A DNA stretch of 5,372 bases from an uncultured Clostridia bacterium (GTDB taxonomy: Bacteria > Bacillota > Clostridia > Lachnospirales > Lachnospiraceae): the NCBI GenBank assembly GCA_946611595.1, contig CAMODY010000124.1, forward strand, positions 1-5,372, read 5' to 3'. The notes beneath the pieces are model-generated. The model did no database searches and was not told the DNA's origin. It worked only from the letters and a program-made list of their open reading frames with translations. Each line of letters opens with the position of its first letter. Positions within the stretch are counted from its first letter, which is position 1. A program made the position numbers and the translations under genes. Below, piece after piece: positions 1 through 5,318 of this stretch.

Positions 1-285
1 AGACAGTGTTATGATATCGGAACTTACAAGATCCCGACATGGCTTAGAAAGCATACGGGAAAGCAAATTGAGATTGAGACCTGCTCCGGAAGAGAGTTCC
101 CGGAGGATCTTTCGAAGTATGCAATGGTCATTCATTGTGGCGGATGCATGCTGACGGAGCGCGATGTGAAATATCGTATGAAGTGCGCAGAAGACCAGAA
201 TGTGCCATTCCTTAATTACGGCATCATTATCGCAAAGATGAAAGGTGCATTAGAGCGCAGCATTGCCTGCCTGGATCTGGAATAA
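1..285 (+). CDS. hydF: [FeFe]-hydrogenase maturation GTPase HydF, C-terminal fragment
   Basis: This is an open frame from the window edge to TAA at 283-285, giving the last 94 residues; the 5' part lies outside. HydF is a GTPase and iron-sulfur scaffold on which the 2Fe subcluster of the H-cluster is assembled before transfer to apo-HydA in the cytoplasm. The identifying feature is HCGGC at fragment residues 45-49, the second half of the HydF cluster motif CxH-x(46-53)-HCxxC. It sits in the expected context: DIGTYKIPTWL near the fragment start and a FLNYGIIIAKMKG-like tail. The CxH half should lie just upstream of base 1. The GTPase and dimerisation domains cannot be assessed. Only 15 bases separate the stop from hydE, so the two are almost certainly co-transcribed. 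The family call is firm despite truncation because the C-terminal motif is diagnostic. Confidence 0.93.
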   Translation, partial: RQCYDIGTYKIPTWLRKHTGKQIEIETCSGREFPEDLSKYAMVIHCGGCMLTERDVKYRMKCAEDQNVPFLNYGIIIAKMKGALERSIACLDLE

Positions 286-300
286 CGGATAGGATGTTAT

Positions 301-1350
301 ATGACGAGTCAATATAAGGAAATCTGTGAAAAGTTAATAACGAATCATTCCCTTTCTTTGGAAGAGTATGAAAGATTGATCGAAGAACGCGATACAGAAG
401 CTTCTGAACTGCTTGCAAAAGAGGCAGTGAAAGTCAGTCAGTCAATTTATGGCAATCAGATCTTTGTACGTGGTCTGATCGAGATTAGCAACATTTGTAA
501 AAATGATTGTCTTTATTGCGGCATCAGAAGAAGCAATAAAAATTGCGAGCGCTATCGTCTTTCGCCAGAAGAAATATTAGAATGTGCGGAGGTCGGATAC
601 CAGCTTGGTTATCGAACAATCGTAATGCAGGGCGGAGAAGATGGATTCTTTACGGATGAGGTTGTCTGCGATCTGATCAAACAGATCAAGGAAGCGCATC
701 CCGATGTTGCTGTTACGCTTTCGCTTGGAGAGCGGAGCAGAGACAGTTATCAGAGGATGTTTGATGCCGGTGCGGACAGGTATCTGCTTCGGCACGAAAC
801 TGCGGATGAAGATCATTATAGAAAACTCCATCCGGATTTCATGAGCTTTGAAAACCGGATGGAGTGTCTTAAAAACTTAAAGGAGATCGGCTATCAGGTC
901 GGCTGTGGCTTTATGGTCGGCTCCCCTTATCAGACCAATCAACATCTTGCCAAAGATCTGAAATTTATCGAGGAGTTTCAGCCGGATATGTGCGGGATCG
1001 GCCCTTTCATTCCGCATCATGATACGCCGTTTAAAGATGAACCGCAGGGAACGGTGGAACTGACCTGCTTTTTACTGAGTGTGATCCGGCTGATCCATCC
1101 GCCGGTCCTGCTTCCTGCAACAACAGCGCTCGGAACGATCGATCCGCTCGGAAGAGAAAAAGGCGTCCTTTCAGGAGCGAATGTCATAATGCCAAATCTG
1201 TCTCCGGTAGATGTACGCAAACAGTACGAGCTTTATGATAATAAGATCTGCACAGGCGAAGAATCCGCAGAGTGCAGGGGCTGTCTTGAAAACCGGATGA
1301 AATCGATCGGCTATGAAATCTCTTTGAGCCGCGGAGATATTCAAAAATAG
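301..1350 (+). CDS. hydE: [FeFe]-hydrogenase maturation radical SAM protein HydE
   Basis: This complete 349-residue protein has the usual HydE length. HydE is a cytoplasmic radical SAM enzyme that processes the HydG-derived Fe(CO)2CN-cysteine synthon toward the dinuclear iron unit loaded on HydF. The radical SAM cluster ligands are visible as C66-x3-C70-x2-C73 in ICKNDCLYCGIRRSN. Other HydE signatures follow: MQGGEDGFFTDE (about 109-120), LSLGERS (140-146), DAGADRYLLRHETAD (155-169), GCGFMVGSPYQT (201-212), GIGPFIPHHDTPF (232-244) and LLPATTALGTIDPLGREKG (270-288). C317, C325 and C328 match the spacing of the optional second cluster of Thermotoga maritima HydE. The ATG at 301 is preceded by AGGA at 291-294 with a 6-base gap, and the N-terminal helix (SLEEYERLIEERD) is typical, so the start is secure. 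It follows hydF by 15 bases and is followed by a terminator hairpin. Confidence 0.97.
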   Translation: MTSQYKEICEKLITNHSLSLEEYERLIEERDTEASELLAKEAVKVSQSIYGNQIFVRGLIEISNICKNDCLYCGIRRSNKNCERYRLSPEEILECAEVGYQLGYRTIVMQGGEDGFFTDEVVCDLIKQIKEAHPDVAVTLSLGERSRDSYQRMFDAGADRYLLRHETADEDHYRKLHPDFMSFENRMECLKNLKEIGYQVGCGFMVGSPYQTNQHLAKDLKFIEEFQPDMCGIGPFIPHHDTPFKDEPQGTVELTCFLLSVIRLIHPPVLLPATTALGTIDPLGREKGVLSGANVIMPNLSPVDVRKQYELYDNKICTGEESAECRGCLENRMKSIGYEISLSRGDIQK

Positions 1351-1411
1351 CATCAGAAAGTCATCGCCCGGTCAATGGATTCGCATATCAATCATACACT
1401 GATTCTATTTA

Positions 1412-1445
1412 GGGAACGGTTACCAGATGCTAACCGTTTTTCCTT
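1412..1445 (+). terminator. Rho-independent terminator after hydE
   Basis: A perfect 8-bp inverted repeat, AACGGTTA (1415-1422) and TAACCGTT (1431-1438), encloses an 8-base loop. It is followed by a T-rich stretch (1437-1441, then CCTTATTTT). Three G bases before the stem could add G-U pairs with the T-run. It lies 60 bases after the hydE stop and upstream of the next promoter, which fits the end of the hydF-hydE transcript. The stem is short and only moderately GC-rich, so some read-through into the hydrogenase operon is possible. Confidence 0.75.
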
Positions 1446-1476
1446 ATTTTACAGGCTTTTTGTACGGCTAAAGTGC

Positions 1477-1506
1477 TTGCCAATCCCCCTTCTTATCCTT
1501 TAAAAT
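1477..1506 (+). promoter_or_regulatory. Putative sigma-A promoter of the hydrogenase operon
   Basis: TTGCCA (1477-1482) matches the -35 consensus at five of six positions. TAAAAT (1501-1506) matches the -10 consensus at five of six, with an 18-base spacer. Transcription would start near 1513, leaving a leader of roughly 67 bases before the ATG at 1580. The region lies after the hydE terminator and before a well-formed ribosome binding site, as expected for an independent operon promoter. In such an AT-rich stretch other -10-like hexamers exist (for example TATAGT at 1544-1549), so the exact promoter is uncertain. Confidence 0.5.
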
Positions 1507-1514
1507 TAAATGGC

Positions 1515-1549
1515 AACTATTAATAGTATAGAACTATTAAATATATAGT
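1515..1549. promoter_or_regulatory. Cluster of ACTAT/ATAGT inverted repeats, putative operator
   Basis: Four half-sites alternate in orientation: ACTAT 1516-1520, ATAGT 1523-1527, ACTAT 1533-1537 and ATAGT 1545-1549. The first pair forms a perfect 12-bp palindrome, ACTATTAATAGT (1516-1527). The middle two belong to a larger inverted repeat with 8-bp arms, TTAATAGT (1520-1527) and ACTATTAA (1533-1540), and a 5-base spacer. AACTATTAA also occurs as a direct repeat at 1515-1523 and 1532-1540, 17 bp apart. The block lies just downstream of the predicted -10, where a bound repressor would block transcription. The regulator is unknown; the repeats do not match the Rex consensus TTGTTAA-N4-TTAACAA. 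AT-rich DNA produces such repeats by chance more easily than average DNA. Confidence 0.5.
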
Positions 1550-1579
1550 CAGACGGAATAATTTTCAAAGGAGAAAAAT

Positions 1580-3412
1580 ATGAGCAGATTATCAGTAGTG
1601 ACTACGGGTAAAATGCGCACAACAGGAATTGAGCTGAGAGAGCAGCTCGCTCGCAGAATTGCGGCAAACCCTCCGGGCGTCTGTCCGGTCGAGCAGCAGC
1701 TCGCTTTCTTAAAGACCTGTCACGCACAAACCTGTGGAAAGTGTGTTCCATGCCGGGAAGGTCTTGGACAGCTTGCAGAAATGCTGGAAGAGGTCTTAGA
1801 CAACAAGGCAACAATGAAAGAACTTGAGCAGATCGAAATTCTTGCGAAAAGTATCAGCAGTTCTGCTGACTGTGCAATCGGTTTTGAAGCTGCAAACATG
1901 GTTCTGCGTGGTCTTGAAGGCTTCCGGGAAGACTATGAGTCCCATATCAAAGAACACAGATGTGTCAGTATGTATGAGCAGCCGATCCCGTGTGTTACCC
2001 TCTGTCCTGCAAATGTGGATATTCCGGGATACATTGCTTTGGCAGGCGCTGGAAGATGCGATGACGCGATCCGCCTGATCCGAAAAGATAATCCGTTCCC
2101 GACAGCCTGCGCACTGATCTGTGAGCATCCGTGCGAAGCACGCTGCCGCCGTATGATGATCGATGACGCAGTCAATATCCGTGGACTGAAAAGATATGTT
2201 GTAGATAACGCCAGTGCTGATTCTATTTCTACACCGCCGTGTAATCCTTCTACTGGTAAAAAGGTAGCGGTTGTGGGAAGCGGCCCTTCCGGACTTACCG
2301 CAGCTTATTTCCTTCAGCTGATGGGACATCAGGTGACGGTATTTGAAGAAAAAGCAAAACTTGGCGGAATGCTCCGTTATGGTATTCCGAACTACCGTTT
2401 CCCGAGAGAGCGTCTCGAGCAGGATCTTGCAGCAATCCTTTCTACCGGAATCGAGGTTAAGACCAATAGCCCGATCGGTACAGATGAAGTAAAGAAATTA
2501 AGAGAAGAATATGACGCAGTTTATCTGGCTATCGGTGCTCATACTGATAAAAAACTCCGTATCGACGGAGAGGATGCACCGAACGTTATCTCAGCTGTAG
2601 AGATGCTCCGCAAGATCGGTGATGATGAATATCCGGATTTCACAGATAAAGAAGTCATAGTAGTCGGTGGCGGAAACGTTGCTATGGACTGCGCAAGAAC
2701 AGCAATCAGATGCAAAGCTAAATCTGTAGGCATCGTATACAGAAGACGTCAGGAGGATATGACAGCACTTGCTTCCGAGATTGAAAGTGCAATGGCGGAA
2801 GGCGTTGAAATGATCACGCTGAAAGCACCTGTCCGTATCCAGAAAGATGACAACGGAAATGCAACCGCGCTAATCGTTCAGCCGCAGGTCATCGGTAAAG
2901 TAAAAGACGGTCGTCCGGCTCCTGGAAATGCAGATAAACCGGAGCAGAGAATTACAGCAGATGTGATCATCGTAGCAGTTGGTCAGGACATCGTATCCAA
3001 GCCGTTTGAAGATGCAGGCATTCCGGTCAATCGAAATAAGATCATCGCAGATGCGTCAGGTGATGTCGGCGTTGACGGCGTATTCGCAGGCGGTGAGTGT
3101 GTCTTAGGTCCTGCAACCGTTATCCGTTCCATCGAAGGCGGAAAAGTTGCTGCAGCGAATATTGACGAATATCTTGGATATCATCATCCAATCTCTGTAG
3201 ACATTGAGATTCCGGAACCGCTGTTAAATGATAAGATCGCAAGCGGCCGTGTCAACTTGCATGAAATAGAAGCCAGCACAAGAAAACTTTCCTTTGACGG
3301 TGTAGAAGAGCCGATGAGTGAAGAAGAAGCGCTGCGCGAATCCAGCAGATGCCTGCGTTGTGACAAGCATGGCTGCGGATCACTGAGAGGAGGGCGTGTA
3401 CACTTATGGTAA
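1580..3412 (+). CDS. NuoF C-terminal 4Fe-4S domain fused to GltD/NfnB-type FAD-NAD(P)H oxidoreductase, hydrogenase partner subunit
   Basis: This 610-residue cytoplasmic iron-sulfur flavoprotein probably passes electrons between NAD(P)H and the adjacent [FeFe] hydrogenase. Residues about 40-115 resemble the C-terminal 4Fe-4S domain of NuoF/HydB: C52, C55 and C58 in CGKCVPCREG, then C98 in SADCAIG. The FMN/NADH fold and SLBB domain that precede this in NuoF are absent. Residues about 125-210 form a GltD-type 4Fe-4S domain (C128, C138, C142, C177, C181, C185, C189; VDIPGYIAL). FAD binding follows with GSGPSG at 233-238 and E256, then a second Rossmann site GGGNVAMD (363-370) with YRRR (387-390), and the FAD-contacting GVFAGGE (500-506). 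The extreme C-terminus carries C591-x2-C594-x4-C599. The start is supported by AAAGGAG at 1567-1573, 6 bases before ATG. The last 7 bases overlap hydA. True glutamate synthase small subunit is unlikely, since no large subunit is present and the NuoF-like extension would be unexplained. Direct activity and cofactor preference are inferred. Confidence 0.9.
   Translation: MSRLSVVTTGKMRTTGIELREQLARRIAANPPGVCPVEQQLAFLKTCHAQTCGKCVPCREGLGQLAEMLEEVLDNKATMKELEQIEILAKSISSSADCAIGFEAANMVLRGLEGFREDYESHIKEHRCVSMYEQPIPCVTLCPANVDIPGYIALAGAGRCDDAIRLIRKDNPFPTACALICEHPCEARCRRMMIDDAVNIRGLKRYVVDNASADSISTPPCNPSTGKKVAVVGSGPSGLTAAYFLQLMGHQVTVFEEKAKLGGMLRYGIPNYRFPRERLEQDLAAILSTGIEVKTNSPIGTDEVKKLREEYDAVYLAIGAHTDKKLRIDGEDAPNVISAVEMLRKIGDDEYPDFTDKEVIVVGGGNVAMDCARTAIRCKAKSVGIVYRRRQEDMTALASEIESAMAEGVEMITLKAPVRIQKDDNGNATALIVQPQVIGKVKDGRPAPGNADKPEQRITADVIIVAVGQDIVSKPFEDAGIPVNRNKIIADASGDVGVDGVFAGGECVLGPATVIRSIEGGKVAAANIDEYLGYHHPISVDIEIPEPLLNDKIASGRVNLHEIEASTRKLSFDGVEEPMSEEEALRESSRCLRCDKHGCGSLRGGRVHLW
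3388..3394 (+). promoter_or_regulatory. Strong but distant Shine-Dalgarno sequence for hydA
   Basis: AGGAGGG lies inside the last codons of the upstream flavoprotein gene, 11 bases before the hydA ATG at 3406. The match to the anti-SD is essentially perfect, but the spacing is longer than the usual 5-9 bases. No in-frame ATG, GTG or TTG lies closer to it, so 3406 remains the start. The ATGGTAA overlap (3406-3412) suggests translational coupling, which would help keep the two subunits in balance. Confidence 0.75.
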
Positions 3413-5139
3413 ATTTAAAGATCAATAATAAAGAAATATGCGTCCCGGAAGGAACTTCGATTTTAGAAGCTGCAAAGCAGAATAAGATCAAAATCCCGAC
3501 ATTATGCTATCTCAAGGATATCAATGAGATCGGTGCATGCCGTATTTGTCTTGTTGAGATCAAAGGCAAAGATACCCTCGTTGCTTCCTGTAACACGGAA
3601 GTTGAAGAGGGAATGGAAGTCTTTACGAATTCCAAAAAGGTTCACATGGCAAGGATGACAAACATCCAGCTGATCCTTGCAAGACATAACACCAACTGTC
3701 CGGCATGTACAAGAAACGGAAACTGCGTGCTCCAGGATCTTGGAAATGAACTTGCAAGAGGACCGCTTCCATTCAAGAGAAGTTATACACATGAGCCTTG
3801 GAACAGAGAGTTCCCGCTGATCCGTAATTCCAGCAAATGTGTAAAATGCATGCGCTGCGTTCAGATCTGCGATAAAGTACAGACCCTTGGAATCTGGGAT
3901 ATTGTTAACACCGGATACCGTACAGCTGTAAATGTTGCGGATGATAAATCCATCGAGCAGACAGACTGTGCAGCATGCGGCCAGTGCATTACCCACTGTC
4001 CGGTTGGTGCTCTTCATGAAAGAGACGATATTGTAAAATTCGAAGAGGCTCTCTATGATGAGGATAAGATCGTTGTTGTACAGATTGCTCCTGCAGTTCG
4101 TGCTGCATGGGGAGAAGGCCTTGGTCTTTCCCGTGAAAAAGCAACCGAAAAGAGAATGGTTGCTGCAGTCAGAGCGATGGGTGTTGATTATGTATTTGAT
4201 ACCAACTTCACAGCGGATCTTACGATCATGGAAGAAGGAAACGAGTTCCTTGAGCGTATGAAGAATCCGGAAAAGCACCAGTGGCCGATGTTCACTTCCT
4301 GCTGCCCGGGCTGGGTACGTTTCCTCAAAGGCCAGTATCCGGAACTGATCCCGAACCTTTCCACTGCAAAATCTCCGCAGCAGATGTTCGGTGCAGTAAC
4401 GAAGTCTTACTATGCAAAACTGTTAGATGTTGATCCGAACCGTATCTTCTGTGTATCGATCATGCCGTGTATCGCGAAGAAAGCAGAATGCGAGATCCCG
4501 GTTATGAATGATGCAGGAGCAGGCCCGGATGTTGATATGTCACTTACAACCCGTGAGCTTGACAGACTCGTTAAACTTCATCTGATCGATGCAGATCAGC
4601 TTGAGGAAGAAGAGTTTGATATGCCTCTTGGCGTTGGTTCCGGTGCAGGCGTTATCTTCGGCGCAACCGGCGGCGTTATGGAAGCAGCTTTAAGAACTGC
4701 AGCGTATGTTCTTGAAGGCCATAACCCGGATCCGGATGCATTCAAAGTTGTTCGCGGTCTTGATGGCATTAAAGAAGCGGAAGTTGAGATTGCAGGTATC
4801 AAGGTGAAGGCAGCAGTTGCCAGCGGACTTGGAAATGCAAGAAAGATCTGCGATATGATCAGAGCCGGTGAGGCAGATTATCATTTCGTTGAGATCATGG
4901 CATGTCCTGGTGGATGTGCAGGCGGCGGCGGACAGCCGATCAAAGATGGCGAAGAGCTTGCAGGCGTTCGTGGTGAAAACCTGTATGCACTGGATAAAGC
5001 GAACACCCTTCGTTTCTCCCATGAGAACCCGTCTGTCATCGCAGCTTATGAAAATTACTTTGAGCATCCGCTGTCTCATGTATCCCATAAGCTTCTTCAC
5101 ACAGATCACAATGCATGGAAGATGCCGAATGAGAAATAA
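3406..5139 (+). CDS. hydA: [FeFe] hydrogenase catalytic subunit, M3 type
   Basis: This complete 577-residue cytoplasmic hydrogenase catalyses reversible proton reduction to H2 and is nearly the same length as Clostridium pasteurianum CpI. Domains run in order. First is a plant-type 2Fe-2S domain (C34, C45, C48, C62). Next is the His-ligated 4Fe-4S site (H94, C98, C101, C107), then two 4Fe-4S clusters of the ferredoxin type (C145/C148/C151/C155 and C188/C191/C194/C198). The H-cluster domain follows: L1 TSCCPGW with C299 (proton relay) and C300, L2 MPCIAKK with C355, and L3 EIMACPGGCAGGGGQP with C500 and C504. E280, E283 and S319 correspond to the known CpI proton path. No catalytic residue is missing and there is no signal peptide. 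The partner flavoprotein upstream suggests an NAD(P)H-linked, probably group A2 enzyme rather than a ferredoxin-only one. No NuoE-like gene or full NuoF/HydB is in the window, which argues against a classical HydABC bifurcating trimer. The direction in vivo (H2 uptake or evolution) cannot be read from sequence. Confidence 0.97.
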   Translation: MVNLKINNKEICVPEGTSILEAAKQNKIKIPTLCYLKDINEIGACRICLVEIKGKDTLVASCNTEVEEGMEVFTNSKKVHMARMTNIQLILARHNTNCPACTRNGNCVLQDLGNELARGPLPFKRSYTHEPWNREFPLIRNSSKCVKCMRCVQICDKVQTLGIWDIVNTGYRTAVNVADDKSIEQTDCAACGQCITHCPVGALHERDDIVKFEEALYDEDKIVVVQIAPAVRAAWGEGLGLSREKATEKRMVAAVRAMGVDYVFDTNFTADLTIMEEGNEFLERMKNPEKHQWPMFTSCCPGWVRFLKGQYPELIPNLSTAKSPQQMFGAVTKSYYAKLLDVDPNRIFCVSIMPCIAKKAECEIPVMNDAGAGPDVDMSLTTRELDRLVKLHLIDADQLEEEEFDMPLGVGSGAGVIFGATGGVMEAALRTAAYVLEGHNPDPDAFKVVRGLDGIKEAEVEIAGIKVKAAVASGLGNARKICDMIRAGEADYHFVEIMACPGGCAGGGGQPIKDGEELAGVRGENLYALDKANTLRFSHENPSVIAAYENYFEHPLSHVSHKLLHTDHNAWKMPNEK

Positions 5140-5172
5140 GTAATCTTAAATCACATACCGATATAAAGCATT

Positions 5173-5206
5173 TAAAGCAGGAGCCTGATAAAGGGCTCCT
5201 GCTTTA
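5173..5206 (+). terminator. Rho-independent terminator after hydA
   Basis: A perfect inverted repeat has AAAGCAGGAGCC (5174-5185) pairing with GGCTCCTGCTTT (5194-5205) around an 8-base loop. T5173 and A5206 extend it to 13 bp. It begins 34 bases after the hydA stop. The following T-tract is short (TTTATT), and the A-rich left foot gives TTTAAA on the opposite strand. The stem itself is very stable, and this is the clear end of the hydrogenase operon. Confidence 0.88.
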
Positions 5207-5227
5207 TTGAAAAATAATGAAACATCA

Positions 5228-5256
5228 TAGAAACATTGAAGAAAGAGTGGTATGAT
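5228..5256 (+). promoter_or_regulatory. Putative extended -10 sigma-A promoter of the downstream gene
   Basis: TATGAT (5251-5256) matches the -10 consensus at five of six positions and is preceded by TGG, making the extended -10 motif TGGTATGAT. The -35 candidate TAGAAA (5228-5233) matches four of six, at the ideal 17-base spacing. An extended -10 commonly compensates for a weak -35. Start of transcription would be near 5263. GAAACAT occurs twice here, at 5219-5225 and 5230-5236, 11 bp apart, the second copy overlapping the -35. This could be an activator site, or chance. Confidence 0.6.
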
Positions 5257-5270
5257 ATAAGTCGTGTGCG

Positions 5271-5286
5271 AACAGCGAATGCTGTT
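5271..5286. repeat. Small inverted repeat in the leader of the downstream gene
   Basis: AACAGC (5271-5276) and GCTGTT (5281-5286) form a perfect 6-bp inverted repeat with a GAAT centre. It lies about 8 bases after the predicted transcription start, where it could be an operator for a dimeric repressor of a sugar-utilisation gene or a small leader hairpin. It has no T-run after it, so it is not a terminator. No regulator is identified. Confidence 0.4.
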
Positions 5287-5318
5287 TATAAAGTGAAGAA
5301 CAAGGATATCAAAGAAAT

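Noticed and set aside
1415..1438. The AACGGTTA/TAACCGTT repeat as a regulator operator rather than a terminator
   Set aside because: It is followed at once by a T-run and sits between hydE and the next promoter, so termination is the simpler reading, though dual use cannot be excluded.
1351..1579. Possibility that the missing FMN/NADH part of NuoF was lost by a recent frameshift or deletion just upstream
   Set aside because: The gap holds a terminator, promoter-like hexamers and a good ribosome binding site, and translates to nothing resembling a NuoF FMN or SLBB domain. The short architecture looks native.
1796..2329. 177-codon open frame on the - strand inside the flavoprotein gene
   Set aside because: Antisense to the well-supported 4Fe-4S and FAD regions, with no family resemblance or ribosome binding site that I can see.
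1580..3412. Annotation as glutamate synthase small subunit (gltD)
   Set aside because: The FAD/NAD(P)H part is GltD-like, but no glutamate synthase large subunit is present, there is a NuoF-like N-terminal domain, and the gene overlaps hydA.
3502..4278. 258-codon open frame on the - strand inside hydA
   Set aside because: It lies wholly antisense to a gene with every family motif intact, has no recognisable domain, and shows a composition rich in Cys, Ser and Ile typical of a reversed coding frame.
4690..5109. 139-codon open frame on the - strand over the 3' part of hydA
   Set aside because: Overlaps the L3 H-cluster motif region on the other strand and shows no protein family features.
3406..5139. 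Assignment as a bifurcating HydABC-type HydA
   Set aside because: No NuoE-like gene or complete NuoF/HydB-like gene accompanies it, and its length matches CpI-like M3 enzymes. Bifurcation through the GltD-like partner is still possible but not shown.
5236..5241. TTGAAG as an alternative -35 box
   Set aside because: It lies only 9 bases from TATGAT and 14 from the next -10-like hexamer, both too close for a normal sigma-A promoter.
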